Below are positions 1-9,134 of a stretch of 64,000 bases of DNA, piece after piece. Numbering within the stretch: the first letter of the stretch is position 1; the number at the start of each line of letters is the position of its first letter. The notes beneath the pieces are model-generated. The model saw nothing but the letters and a program-made list of their open reading frames with translations. It did no database searches and was not told the DNA's origin. The translations under genes and the position numbers were made by a program. Source of the DNA: Bisgaard Taxon 45 (GTDB lineage: Bacteria; Pseudomonadota; Gammaproteobacteria; Enterobacterales; Pasteurellaceae); NCBI GenBank assembly GCA_030783905.1, contig JAQAHH010000001.1:1-64000 (forward strand). Direction: 5' to 3'.

Positions 1-34
1 AAGACTTCAATAATTAAAATTTTTTAAAATGAAA

Positions 35-82
35 TCAATCAACAAGTGCCCACACAGATTGTCTGTTAGATTGTTAAAGAAC
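35..82 (-). promoter_or_regulatory. rRNA-type leader with boxA antitermination sequence
   Basis: Read on the minus strand, this stretch begins GTTCTTTAACAA (about 70-82), close to the boxA of E. coli rRNA leaders, and continues with CAGACAATCTGTGTGGGCAC, which matches the sequence following boxA in E. coli 16S leaders. It lies just downstream of the tRNA-Pro gene in the same direction. The inference is that a 16S rRNA gene starts shortly beyond the left edge. The rRNA gene itself is not visible here. Confidence 0.6.
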
Positions 83-92
83 AAAAATAAAA

Positions 93-169
93 TGGTCGGC
101 GAGATAGGATTTGAACCTACGACCCACTGGTCCCAAACCAGTTGCGCTACCAAGCTGCGCTACTCGCCG
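93..169 (-). tRNA. tRNA-Pro (anticodon TGG)
   Basis: A 77-nt cloverleaf on the minus strand with encoded CCA. It has acceptor CGGCGAG/CTCGCCG, D-arm GCGCAGCTTGGTAGCGC and an anticodon loop carrying TGG inside the stem ACTGG/CCAGT. It is third in a cluster with tRNA-His and tRNA-Arg and matches E. coli proM in type and relative order. Confidence 0.97.
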
Positions 170-180
170 ACTGAAAAATT

Positions 181-257
181 TGGGGTGGCTAATGGGACTT
201 GAACCCACGACAACCGGAATCACAATCCGGGGCTCTACCAACTGAGCTATAGCCACC
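181..257 (-). tRNA. tRNA-His (anticodon GTG)
   Basis: A 77-nt minus-strand tRNA with acceptor GGTGGCT, D-arm AGCTCAGTTGGTAGAGC, anticodon loop TTGTGAT (GTG) and encoded CCA. It lies 11 nt downstream of nothing but spacer from tRNA-Pro and 33 nt from tRNA-Arg, so the three are probably cotranscribed. It is equivalent to hisR of the E. coli argX-hisR-leuT-proM cluster. Confidence 0.97.
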
Positions 258-290
258 ATTGATTTATTCAGTTACATCGCATTGACCCTC

Positions 291-367
<77 letters not shown>

Positions 368-389
368 TCATCGCGTCGTTGCGGGGCGT

Positions 390-418
390 ATATTAATGAC
401 TTCACATAAACTTGTCTA
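390..418 (-). promoter_or_regulatory. Stable-RNA promoter of the tRNA cluster
   Basis: On the minus strand a -35 TAGACA (413-418) and -10 TAATAT (390-395) are separated by 17 bp and followed by the GC-rich discriminator ACGCCCCGC. Such discriminators are typical of stringently controlled stable-RNA promoters. It lies about 22 bp upstream of the tRNA-Arg 5' end. Confidence 0.75.
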
Positions 419-519
419 GTACTTTTTTGAAAAAAAATACCATTAGATAGTTTTTTGTTCAAATTGGACAGGAATTATTGAATATACGCCTATTTTTTAT
501 TGAGTTAAAGCATTTTTTG

Positions 520-1338
520 TTAGTTTCTTCTGCGTAAATTAAGGAACGCTAATATAAACAGCGCTAAAATCAATCCAATGCTAGCACCAATAACTCCCCA
601 ACATTGACGATTTGGTGAAACGTAGATCATAGGTTGAGTTGGTTTTTTCAAATAACGATATGCGCTGAATTGCTCATCTAAAGGGGAAACAGAACGCATC
701 ATCTGTAATTTTCCATGCCAATCCTCTGAGGCAAGTGACGATACGCCATTCTTACCTAAGTTAAATTCAGCTGCTTTCTTCACTTGTTCAAATAATACTT
801 TCCATTGTGTGATCAAATTACTATAAGCTGTTTTGCGTGTTTCAAGATTAACTTGATCAATAAAAGAAGAAAGTAACTCAGTAGCGAATTTAGGATTTTC
901 AAGTTCTAAAGTGACCTTATCCACAAAACCGTTTTGAGTAGACTTAAACTTAATCGCCTTTGTTAATTTTTCTAATAACGCCAGATCAATATGCGTTTCG
1001 CCCGTTTGCTTTTGCTTATAATATTCTGTACTTTCCCAAAAATGACGAATGACCTCTTCTGAGGTAATTTGCTTAGTGAACTCTTGATACGCAATATCCG
1101 TGTCACTTTGTGGATTTTCTTTATTTTTAATGAATTGATAAGTCGAAGATAAAGCATAATAGTTTCCGAGTAACGCAACATCAGGTGCGCTGACGTGTGC
1201 TTCAGCGAGCCAGGTTTTACTTTTTAAATAACTGCTACCATACGCAACGATAGCGCCCAATAAGGTTGTACCTAGCACTAAGCTGATTGAACTGAGGAAA
1301 GTGCGCTGCATTTTATGTTTGTTGTCCACTTGCGTCAT
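520..1338 (-). CDS. wzzE: Wzz-family polysaccharide chain-length regulator (WzzE-like)
   Basis: A 272-residue inner-membrane protein with the Wzz (polysaccharide co-polymerase) layout: an N-terminal membrane segment at about residues 14-36, a long charged periplasmic domain, and a C-terminal membrane segment at about 248-268 followed by an RRRN tail. A P-rich stretch just before the second segment (KKPTQPMIYVSPNR) is typical of the family. Family members set the modal length of Wzy-polymerised glycans. AAGGAGT precedes the ATG at good spacing. It starts 5 bp after wecA, so the two form an operon. The WzzE rather than O-antigen assignment rests on the wecA neighbour and the E. coli-like synteny with the tRNA cluster. 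Confidence 0.8.
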   Translation of the reverse strand: MTQVDNKHKMQRTFLSSISLVLGTTLLGAIVAYGSSYLKSKTWLAEAHVSAPDVALLGNYYALSSTYQFIKNKENPQSDTDIAYQEFTKQITSEEVIRHFWESTEYYKQKQTGETHIDLALLEKLTKAIKFKSTQNGFVDKVTLELENPKFATELLSSFIDQVNLETRKTAYSNLITQWKVLFEQVKKAAEFNLGKNGVSSLASEDWHGKLQMMRSVSPLDEQFSAYRYLKKPTQPMIYVSPNRQCWGVIGASIGLILALFILAFLNLRRRN

Positions 1339-1343
1339 GATTT

Positions 1344-2417
1344 TTACTCCTTGTTATGAATACGTTTTGCCCGTCTTTTCATTCGTCTAATCCAACGTGT
1401 AATCCGCCACGCACGTGTAATTGAATAAGAATACATAAAAAATAAAAGAATAAAGCCGACAAACATCAGCCATTCATTAATATAAAAAATTTCGCCTAAA
1501 ATACCAATTGTGGCACAGATAGCCGCGGCAAAAGTAATGAGTAAGAAGGCTTGACGAGAGCTTAATCCAGCACGCATCATTAAATGATGTACGTGTAAAC
1601 GGTCTGGTCGGAATGGGCTTTTCCCTTTACGTAAACGGCGATACATAATCGCGATCATATCAATAAGTGGGATCGCAATTATCCATAATGCCGTGACGGG
1701 GTTCATTGGATGCCCTTTACCTTGCGTACTAAGCAGTAAAATCCAAATAATAGTAAAGCCAATTAAGGTACTACCTGCATCCCCCATGAACACTTTAAAC
1801 TTGGGACCAAAAGGAATACCCAAATTCATCATAAAATAAGGCAGAATGGCAACAATTAATGCAAAGCTCCAATAGGCAAGATCCAACTGATTATCTTTAA
1901 TTAACAGAATACCAATAGAAACAAAAGCTACGCTTGATAATCCACCTAATAAACCGTCAATACCATCAATCATATTGAAGGCATTAATTGCTGCAATGGT
2001 GGCAAGTACCGTAATAATTAAACCAATTGAACCGAGCGTCAGTTGAAAAGGACCAAGAATTTGACCTAAATGGTCTAAATACAAATTACCGAGATCAATC
2101 ATCAATATCGCTAAGATCGCTTGAATACCCGCGCGTAAAAAAGGGCTGATGTCAAAACGGTCATCAATCATACCGATCACTAACAAGACAAAAATACTAA
2201 ACAAGTAAAGGGAGGGTAAACGCATTTGCTCCCATTCTAATAAATAGAAACACAGATTCCCAGCAAATAGAGAAACGCCACCAATCAAAGGAATGGCACC
2301 TTGATGACGCTTGCGGAAATTAGGTTTATCAACGAGACCGATTTTTTGAGCAACAGGACGCATGAATAATAATGTAAGAAATGCGCCTAAAAATGTAACA
2401 ATTAAACTCAACAACAT
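1344..2417 (-). CDS. wecA: Undecaprenyl-phosphate GlcNAc-1-phosphate transferase WecA
   Basis: A 357-residue multispanning membrane enzyme of the MraY/WecA family, which transfers GlcNAc-1-phosphate from UDP-GlcNAc to undecaprenyl phosphate to start surface-glycan synthesis. Family signatures visible are an N-terminal PNFRKRHQGAIPLIGG motif, NAFNMIDGIDGL (Mg2+ and catalytic Asp), FMGDAGSTLIGF, and the cytoplasmic RLHVHHLMM histidine motif. The ATG at 2417 is chosen over an upstream GTG because AGGGA lies 8 nt before it and because MLLSLIV matches family N-termini. It is cotranscribed with wzzE. The rest of an E. coli-type wec cluster is not present in the window. Confidence 0.92.
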   Translation of the reverse strand: MLLSLIVTFLGAFLTLLFMRPVAQKIGLVDKPNFRKRHQGAIPLIGGVSLFAGNLCFYLLEWEQMRLPSLYLFSIFVLLVIGMIDDRFDISPFLRAGIQAILAILMIDLGNLYLDHLGQILGPFQLTLGSIGLIITVLATIAAINAFNMIDGIDGLLGGLSSVAFVSIGILLIKDNQLDLAYWSFALIVAILPYFMMNLGIPFGPKFKVFMGDAGSTLIGFTIIWILLLSTQGKGHPMNPVTALWIIAIPLIDMIAIMYRRLRKGKSPFRPDRLHVHHLMMRAGLSSRQAFLLITFAAAICATIGILGEIFYINEWLMFVGFILLFFMYSYSITRAWRITRWIRRMKRRAKRIHNKE

Positions 2418-2549
2418 TGGAATTTCCCTTTGAATTTGAATGCTCGCAGAATACCACAAAGCACTTTTTGTGCCATAAATATTTTTATCTATTTAAACTT
2501 TTTTACAGTAGAATGATGCCTATTTCTATCTCAACATGAGGAGACAATA

Positions 2550-3833
2550 ATGACAACCTCTTTCGCACTTTTTCAACGTGCACAACAAACAATTCCCGGT
2601 GGTGTAAACTCGCCTGTTCGCGCTTTTAAAGGTGTCGGTGGCACACCTGTGTTTATCGACAAAGCACAAGGTGCTTATCTTTATGATACCGAAGGTAAAC
2701 AATATATTGATTATGTCGGCTCGTGGGGACCGATGATTTTAGGCCATAATCATCCTGCTATATTGAATGCTGTCATCCGCACCGCACAACATGGTTTGAG
2801 TTTCGGTGCGCCCACTGCGTTGGAAATTGAATTAGCGGAATTAGTTTGTTCACTGATTCCCTCTATTGAAATGGTGCGTATGGTGAGCTCTGGTACAGAA
2901 GCGACGATGTCTGCAATTCGCTTAGCCCGTGGCTATACTAATCGAGATAAAATCATCAAATTTGAAGGTTGTTATCATGGTCATGCAGATTCATTACTAG
3001 TGAAAGCGGGCTCTGGCGCTCTGACGTTAGGGCAACCGAGTTCACCGGGTGTCCCTGCTGATTTTGCCAAACACACCTTAACTTGCACTTATAACGATCT
3101 TGATTCAGTTAAACGTACCTTTGAACAATATCCAGATGAAATCGCTTGTCTTATCGTTGAACCTGTTGCGGGTAACATGAACTGTATTCCACCAAACGAA
3201 AACTTCTTACATGGCTTGCGTGCACTCTGTGATCAATATGGTGCTGTGTTTATTATTGATGAAGTCATGACGGGATTCCGTGTGGCATTAGGTGGGGCAC
3301 AGGCTTATTATGGTGTCACGCCTGATTTAACCTGCTTAGGTAAAGTAATCGGAGGCGGTATGCCTGTTGGTGCATTCGGTGGGAAAAAAGAAATTATGCA
3401 ATACATTGCCCCACTTGGGCCTGTTTATCAAGCAGGGACTTTATCTGGTAATCCTATTGCAATGGCAGCGGGGCTTGCTTGCCTTAATGAACTGAAAAAG
3501 GTGGGTAATGTAGAACGCTTAGCCCAACAAACCAAGAAATTAGCACTGGGTTTAAAAGCCTTAGCGGATAAACACCATATCCCTGTTGTGGTGAATTATG
3601 TTGGCGGGATGTTTGGGCTTTTCTTCACGTCACAAAAAACGGTGTCTTGTTATCAAGCAGTGATGGCGTGTGACACAGAAAAATTCAATCAATTTTTTCA
3701 TGGTATGCTAGCAGAAGGCATTTATCTCGCCCCATCTGCCTTTGAAGCGGGCTTTATGTCCCTCGCCCATTCCGATCAAGATATTGAACGAACTTTACAA
3801 GCCGCTGATCAAGTCTTCGCTCAATTAGCGTAA
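2550..3833 (+). CDS. hemL: Glutamate-1-semialdehyde 2,1-aminomutase
   Basis: A 427-residue PLP enzyme, the usual length, that isomerises glutamate-1-semialdehyde to 5-aminolevulinate, the last step of the C5 route to tetrapyrroles. Visible motifs are [10 protein letters not shown] near the N-terminus, [16 protein letters not shown] (phosphate cup), [19 protein letters not shown] (cofactor Asp) and [17 protein letters not shown] carrying the Schiff-base Lys. GAGGAG precedes the ATG by 7 nt. The EamA gene follows after 15 bp, probably in the same transcript. The upstream wecA gene is divergent. Confidence 0.97.
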   Translation: MTTSFALFQRAQQTIPGGVNSPVRAFKGVGGTPVFIDKAQGAYLYDTEGKQYIDYVGSWGPMILGHNHPAILNAVIRTAQHGLSFGAPTALEIELAELVCSLIPSIEMVRMVSSGTEATMSAIRLARGYTNRDKIIKFEGCYHGHADSLLVKAGSGALTLGQPSSPGVPADFAKHTLTCTYNDLDSVKRTFEQYPDEIACLIVEPVAGNMNCIPPNENFLHGLRALCDQYGAVFIIDEVMTGFRVALGGAQAYYGVTPDLTCLGKVIGGGMPVGAFGGKKEIMQYIAPLGPVYQAGTLSGNPIAMAAGLACLNELKKVGNVERLAQQTKKLALGLKALADKHHIPVVVNYVGGMFGLFFTSQKTVSCYQAVMACDTEKFNQFFHGMLAEGIYLAPSAFEAGFMSLAHSDQDIERTLQAADQVFAQLA

Positions 3834-3848
3834 CGCAGAGGTATTACG

Positions 3849-4703
3849 ATGATTAAGGATAATTACCGTTTGGCGTTACTGAAAGTACATGGGACCGCTG
3901 TGTTATTCGGTGCCTCTGGTGTGTTTGGGGCATTGGCTGAAACTGGGGCAGATATGATTGTGTTAGGGCGTGTTCTCATTGCTTTTGTTGCCCTCTCACT
4001 CTTTTTCTTGTTTCGTCGGCAAACATTAATCCCGATGCAAAGACGTGAACTCGCCAGTCAAGGCCTTTCTGGTGTGTTATTAGGTGTGCATTGGGTCAGT
4101 TTCTATCAAGGTATCAAAGTGGGTGGCGTAGCGATTGGTACTTTAGGCTTTGCCAGTTTTCCTGCTTTCGTTGCCTTGTTTGAAATGCTGTTGTTTAAAG
4201 AGCGGTTAAAAGCAAAAGAATATTTTTTGCTGATCGCGATTTCAATTGGACTGATTTTGATTACCCCAGCTTTTGAGTTTGGACATCAGGCAACACAAGG
4301 TTTACTGTGGGGCATTTTTTCCGCCTTGAGTTACGGTATTTTAGCGGTTATCAATCGTAAAAATGTCAGCAATATATCAGGTGCCCAATCTAGTTGGTGC
4401 CAATATTTGGTGGTTGCACTGATGCTACTGCCTGTTTCTGGCCAGCAATTACCCGAAGTATCTTGGCAAGATTGGTTTTGGATCGCCTGTATTGGTTTAC
4501 TCTGCACAACACTGGCTTATACTCTATTTGTGTCAAGCTTAGCGAGCATCAATGCACGCACAGCAGCGATGATTATTTCTCTGGAGCCCGTTTATGCTAT
4601 TGCGATCGCATGGATATGGCTTGATGAAGTGCCAAGCTGGCGTATGTTACTGGGCGGAGCGTTGATTATTGTGTCCGTTGCGATGGTGAATTTGAAAAAA
4701 TAG
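3849..4703 (+). CDS. EamA/DMT-superfamily transporter
   Basis: A 284-residue protein with about ten hydrophobic segments and two internal EamA repeats, the second with the LEPVYAIAIAWIWLDEVPSW motif of drug/metabolite exporters. Substrate cannot be read from sequence; family members export amino acids, nucleotide derivatives or other metabolites. It lies 15 bp after hemL, preceded by GCAGAGGT, and ends at a strong bidirectional terminator shared with the convergent glnD gene. Confidence 0.85.
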   Translation: MIKDNYRLALLKVHGTAVLFGASGVFGALAETGADMIVLGRVLIAFVALSLFFLFRRQTLIPMQRRELASQGLSGVLLGVHWVSFYQGIKVGGVAIGTLGFASFPAFVALFEMLLFKERLKAKEYFLLIAISIGLILITPAFEFGHQATQGLLWGIFSALSYGILAVINRKNVSNISGAQSSWCQYLVVALMLLPVSGQQLPEVSWQDWFWIACIGLLCTTLAYTLFVSSLASINARTAAMIISLEPVYAIAIAWIWLDEVPSWRMLLGGALIIVSVAMVNLKK

Positions 4704-4729
4704 GAAGCCCAAGATAATATTTTTATAAA

Positions 4730-4755
4730 ATAAACCGCTCTTCTAGAGCGGTTTA
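4730..4755. terminator. Bidirectional terminator between the EamA gene and glnD
   Basis: The inverted repeat ATAAACCGCTC / GAGCGGTTTAT flanks a short TTCT(A) loop, with A/T runs on both sides. It lies between convergent genes, so it can serve both strands. A partial uptake sequence (AAAGTGCGG) lies about 30 bp further on. Confidence 0.8.
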
Positions 4756-4809
4756 TCCATGCCTTGCTCAACACCGCCCCCAAAGTGCGGGTATTTTTGC
4801 AAAAATTGT

Positions 4810-7404
4810 CTATTTAGCGGCTAACACCTCATGCAAACGCTGTGCTAAGTGTTGTCGCTGTTCTGTCGTTAAGGCACGATCTTCACTGTTGGTCAGAATG
4901 AAAAAATCCTCTGCCCTTTCTCCCACCGTGGTAATCTTGGCATTGAGTAAATTTAATTTTAATTCACTAAACACTTGACTCACTTTAGCCAATAAGCCCG
5001 CCTGATCTAAAGCAAACAGTTCCATTTCAGTTTGGTCAGTACGATGACCTCTTAAGAAACGCACGTCTGTTTTGACTTGGAAGGGGCGTAATTTGTGATT
5101 GTGGCTTATGCGCAAAGTAGGCATTTTTGCCGTATTGAGTGCCTGCGTTAAAGCTTTTTCTAAACTACGACGACGATCAAATTTCGCTAAGCGCCCGTCT
5201 AGTTCGGTAACGATAAAGCTATCAAACACATAGCCATCGTGACTGGTAATAATTTGTGCATCATGAATACTAAATTTCTTCGCACCAATCGTTGTCACTA
5301 CTTTATGGAATAAATTCGGCTGATCTTGGCAATACACAAAAATCTCCGTGCCCCCTTCTGAAAAGCGATTACTGATTTTAACCAACAATTCGGTTGGATT
5401 CTCTGCCAGCAATTCTGTATGCCAAGCAATTTGTTTCGGGCTATTACGTAAAAAATATTCTTCAGGACAACGTTGCCAAATGTCTTCAATTTTGACCGCA
5501 CTTAATGAGGTATTTTGTTTTAACAAGGCTAAGGCATGTTGGCGATGACGTTCAATTTTTTCGGCATGATCCAACAGGCAATCCATACCTTGTGCGAATT
5601 GTTGCGTAGTAAATTGGTAAAGGGTGGCAATTAAAGTGCGTTTCCAGCTATTCCATAAGGTTTCATTTGTCGCACAAATATCCGCCACCGTTAAGCAAGT
5701 TAAATAGTCTAAACGCACCTTATTTTGTACTGCTTCTGCAAAATGAAGTACCACTTCTGGATCATGAATATCGCGTCGTTGTGCCGTCACAGACATCAAT
5801 AAATGCTGTTCGACTAACCAAGTTAATGTCTGTATTTCGCGTTGATCAAAACCATGTTGCTGGGCAAATTCTGCCACCTCTACCGAACCTAACACGGCAT
5901 GATCTCCACCACGCCCTTTCGCAATGTCATGGAATAAGGCGGCAATATACAGTAAAGTGCGGTCTGTTAAACGGGAAAAGATTCGGCTACAAATCGGATG
6001 AGGCACCACACTGTCTGGTTCAAGAAAATATTCGAGTTTCAGTAAGGTGCGTAAAATATGCTCATCGACGGTATAACAGTGAAACAAATCAAACTGCATT
6101 AAACCTTCAATATGTTGCCATTGTGGTAAATACGCTTTTAATACCCCATATTTATGCATAGGGACTAAGGCTCTAGCGATTGCGCTAGGTTGATTGAATA
6201 AACGTAAAAAAATTTCTCTGGCAACGGGTAATTCAGCTAAATAACCACTTCGTTGCTCCAAAGCAAGATGTAATTGGCGTAAAGTGGAGGAATGGATATC
6301 CAATTGATGATGTTGCGTTAAATGAAAAAACAAGGTCAGAATGTGCTCTGGCTGTTCAACAAACACATTTCCATGACGTAAACAAATCGCATTATTGAGG
6401 CACTGAAAACTATCATCTAATACGCTGATTTGTACAGGGTCGTTGGTTTGTAAAAAATGTTCACGATAATGTTTGACCAGTAAATCACTCAGTAACGAGA
6501 TCTGTTGAAGCGCTTGAAAAAACAATTTCATCATTTTTTCGACACCTTGATTGCCCGGTCCGATAAACTCAAGTAATTCCGCCACTCGAATTTGGCGTTC
6601 AAATAACAATCGATTGTCATAACGCTTTAAGATTAAATGTAAGGCAAAGCGTACTTTAAACAAAAAGTGCTGACTTTCCTGCAACAAGGCATATTCTTGC
6701 GGATAAATAAAGCCAGATTTTAAAATCTCTGTCAGATTTTTCGCCCCAGTATGACGTAACGCAATCCAATACAACAGATGCAGATCGCGTAATCCGCCCG
6801 GACTGTGCTTAATATCGGGCTCTAAGTTATAGCTAGTATTATGATAACGTTGATAGCGCTCAACCCGTTCTTGATACTTTGCTTGGAAAAATGCTTCGCG
6901 TGGCCAAAAATCCGCTTTTTGTAATACCTGATCCAATAAATGAAATTGAGAGAGATTACCTGCTAGATAACGTGCTTCTAATAAGTTTGTCGCAACAGTG
7001 ATATCCTCGCGCCCAGCTTGTTCACACTCAGATAAGGTTCGCACAGCATGCCCCACATCAAAGCCACAATCCCATAAAAATTGGACAAATTGACGGAGTT
7101 GGTGTTCTGTTTTTTCATCGACCTGTTCGCTTGTTAAGATTAAAAAATCCAAATCAGACAGCGGGAACATTTCCTCACGCCCATATCCCCCTACGGCAAT
7201 TAAGGTAAGCGTCGGCTTGTTTGCTAAGCCAAATTGCGACCAAAGATCCTGTAATACCTGATCGCAAAATTGTGTGCGATTGGCAATCAATTCATAAATG
7301 TCGTGCTGTGCAAATTGTGCAAGTTCAAATTGCTTTAACGCTGCTTTTTGCGCTCGTACTGCACTGACATCAAGCTCAACTAAGGGAGAATAAGGAAAAA
7401 GCAT
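4810..7404 (-). CDS. glnD: Bifunctional PII uridylyltransferase/uridylyl-removing enzyme
   Basis: An 864-residue cytoplasmic nitrogen sensor that uridylylates PII when nitrogen is short and removes UMP when glutamine is abundant. The domain order is standard: an N-terminal nucleotidyltransferase with [18 protein letters not shown] (about 72-89), a central HD phosphohydrolase domain with [15 protein letters not shown], and two C-terminal ACT domains ([15 protein letters not shown] and [15 protein letters not shown]). Length is near the E. coli enzyme. GAGGGCAGC precedes the ATG. It follows map in the same direction, separated by the map terminator. Confidence 0.96.
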   Translation of the reverse strand: MLFPYSPLVELDVSAVRAQKAALKQFELAQFAQHDIYELIANRTQFCDQVLQDLWSQFGLANKPTLTLIAVGGYGREEMFPLSDLDFLILTSEQVDEKTEHQLRQFVQFLWDCGFDVGHAVRTLSECEQAGREDITVATNLLEARYLAGNLSQFHLLDQVLQKADFWPREAFFQAKYQERVERYQRYHNTSYNLEPDIKHSPGGLRDLHLLYWIALRHTGAKNLTEILKSGFIYPQEYALLQESQHFLFKVRFALHLILKRYDNRLLFERQIRVAELLEFIGPGNQGVEKMMKLFFQALQQISLLSDLLVKHYREHFLQTNDPVQISVLDDSFQCLNNAICLRHGNVFVEQPEHILTLFFHLTQHHQLDIHSSTLRQLHLALEQRSGYLAELPVAREIFLRLFNQPSAIARALVPMHKYGVLKAYLPQWQHIEGLMQFDLFHCYTVDEHILRTLLKLEYFLEPDSVVPHPICSRIFSRLTDRTLLYIAALFHDIAKGRGGDHAVLGSVEVAEFAQQHGFDQREIQTLTWLVEQHLLMSVTAQRRDIHDPEVVLHFAEAVQNKVRLDYLTCLTVADICATNETLWNSWKRTLIATLYQFTTQQFAQGMDCLLDHAEKIERHRQHALALLKQNTSLSAVKIEDIWQRCPEEYFLRNSPKQIAWHTELLAENPTELLVKISNRFSEGGTEIFVYCQDQPNLFHKVVTTIGAKKFSIHDAQIITSHDGYVFDSFIVTELDGRLAKFDRRRSLEKALTQALNTAKMPTLRISHNHKLRPFQVKTDVRFLRGHRTDQTEMELFALDQAGLLAKVSQVFSELKLNLLNAKITTVGERAEDFFILTNSEDRALTTEQRQHLAQRLHEVLAAK

Positions 7405-7425
7405 GCTGCCCTCTCAATATCGATA

Positions 7426-7454
7426 AAAAATGGCTGAAACATTCAGCCATTTTT
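7426..7454 (-). terminator. Rho-independent terminator of map
   Basis: A stem TGGCTGAA / TTCAGCCA (7431-7449) with a 3-nt loop, flanked by A and T runs. Read in the map direction the stem is followed by TTTTTTA. Confidence 0.85.
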
Positions 7455-7463
7455 ACTTATACA

Positions 7464-8267
7464 TTACACATTAACCATGATACGCTGAATACGTCCAGCG
7501 GCCACTTCTTCCTCTCTGATGGTCATCACTTCACACCCTGTTTCTGTGACCACTAACTGATGCTCATATTGCGCAGAATGACTACGATCTTTAGTTTTCA
7601 CCGTCCAACCATCGCCCATTAAACGGACTTCTTTTTTGCCCGCATTAATCATCGGCTCAATGGTAAACACCATACCTGGTTGTAAAATTACGCCACCGTC
7701 ATCTGCATAGTAATGTAACACTTGCGGTTCACAGTGGAATTCTGAACCGATACCATGTCCACAGTATTCACGTACTACACTAAAGCCTTGACTTTCCGTA
7801 TATTTTTGTACAGCACGACCAATTTCATTTAAACGGATACCTGGTTTGACAACACGTAACCCGACATAAAGCGCTTCTTGCGCGGCATCACATAATTTTT
7901 GGCTACGTACATTGGTTTCTCCCACAATATACATCTTAGAGTTATCACCAAAATAGCCATCTTTGATCACCGTCACATCAATGTTAACAATATCACCATG
8001 TTTTAATATTTTGTTGTCACTGGGAATACCGTGACAAACGACTTCATTGACAGAAATACAGGTTGCTTTTGGAAAACCGTGATAACCTAAACAAGCTGAA
8101 ATGGTTTGTTGTTCATTCACCATATAATCGTGGCAAATGCGATCCAATTCACCTGTACTCACGCCCGCTTTAACATAAGGTTCAATCATCACTAAGATAT
8201 CAGCGGCTAATTTACATGCCTCTCGCAACTTCACAATTTCGTCTTCTGTTCTTAATGGAATTGCCAT
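7464..8267 (-). CDS. map: Type I methionine aminopeptidase
   Basis: A 267-residue enzyme that removes the initiator methionine from nascent proteins. Visible signatures are the metal ligands in NIDVTVIKDGYFGD, the CGHGIGSEFHCEPQV histidine motif, VFTIEPM, and the C-terminal YEHQLVVTETG glutamate region. Length matches the E. coli protein (264 residues). It is divergent from erpA and has its own terminator before glnD. Confidence 0.97.
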   Translation of the reverse strand: MAIPLRTEDEIVKLREACKLAADILVMIEPYVKAGVSTGELDRICHDYMVNEQQTISACLGYHGFPKATCISVNEVVCHGIPSDNKILKHGDIVNIDVTVIKDGYFGDNSKMYIVGETNVRSQKLCDAAQEALYVGLRVVKPGIRLNEIGRAVQKYTESQGFSVVREYCGHGIGSEFHCEPQVLHYYADDGGVILQPGMVFTIEPMINAGKKEVRLMGDGWTVKTKDRSHSAQYEHQLVVTETGCEVMTIREEEVAAGRIQRIMVNV

Positions 8268-8406
8268 AAAAAAATTTCTCCAAAAAAATGCATTTGTCTG
8301 AGAATTATAACATTATCCAGTGTAAAAATCCTTGATAAATTCTTGAACGAATTAGTCGGTTATTGGATAATACGCAAATCCAATTGACATGATAGCGAGA
8401 TAAATT

Positions 8407-8748
8407 ATGACAGAGATGTCCGTGCCACTCATCTTTACTGATGCGGCTGCCAACAAAGTAAAAGCCTTGATCCGTGAAGAGGAAAACCCGAATTTGAAAT
8501 TACGCGTCTATATTACCGGTGGTGGCTGTAGTGGTTTCCAATATGGTTTTACTTTCGATGAAAAAATAAATGACGGTGATTTAACCATCGAGAAATCGGG
8601 TGTCCACTTAGTGATTGATCCCATGAGTTTACAATATTTAATTGGTGGAACCGTGGATTATACCGAAGGTCTAGAAGGTTCACGTTTCGTGGTGAATAAT
8701 CCAAACGCCTCCACCACTTGTGGTTGCGGTTCGTCCTTCAGTATTTAG
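8407..8748 (+). CDS. erpA: Iron-sulfur cluster insertion protein ErpA
   Basis: A 113-residue A-type carrier that delivers Fe-S clusters to apoproteins such as IspG. The three cluster-binding cysteines are present in [11 protein letters not shown] and the C-terminal CGCGSSFSI, and the whole sequence aligns by eye with E. coli ErpA (114 residues). Its TAG stop is followed after one base by the ATG of yacL, indicating translational coupling. Confidence 0.97.
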   Translation: MTEMSVPLIFTDAAANKVKALIREEENPNLKLRVYITGGGCSGFQYGFTFDEKINDGDLTIEKSGVHLVIDPMSLQYLIGGTVDYTEGLEGSRFVVNNPNASTTCGCGSSFSI

Positions 8749-8749
8749 T

Positions 8750-9109
8750 ATGGATTTTCAATTCACTTCCCATTTAGGTTCTATTAGGGTGAAATGTTCA
8801 ATGGGACATGAAGCCATAGCAAACTGGTTTAACAGTGAAGTGCGGTCGGATACAACGAAAATTCAAACCGCACTTCAGCAACTCGACACCCTCAACGCAC
8901 AACAAGAGATCAGGCTCATTGGTAAAGAATACAGTGTTTTTATGAATCAGGCAGAGGTGATGGTGCGTGCGAATAATTTGATGTTTGAACAGGATCAACC
9001 GCTTGAGGACGATTTTCACTATTACGATGAAGAAAGCATCGCCTTTTGTGGTACGGATGACTTTATCCATTTCCTACAATCTGCGTTAGCGTTCATCCAG
9101 TCGCCATGA
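8750..9109 (+). CDS. yacL: YacL/UPF0231 family protein
   Basis: A 119-residue acidic protein of the small UPF0231 family, of unknown function. The motif VKCSMGHEAIANWFNSEV is characteristic. The ATG at 8750 is preferred over an upstream GTG because the latter runs back into erpA and adds non-family residues. It contains an uptake signal (GAAGTGCGGTC near 8838). It sits between erpA and mrcB and is probably cotranscribed with them. Confidence 0.85.
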   Translation: MDFQFTSHLGSIRVKCSMGHEAIANWFNSEVRSDTTKIQTALQQLDTLNAQQEIRLIGKEYSVFMNQAEVMVRANNLMFEQDQPLEDDFHYYDEESIAFCGTDDFIHFLQSALAFIQSP

Positions 9110-9134
9110 AATTCCGCGAATTTGAGTAGCCAAT

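Noticed and set aside
8720..8749. Upstream start for yacL inside erpA
   Set aside because: It gives a GTG start within erpA and residues not found in the family; the ATG at 8750 directly follows the erpA stop.
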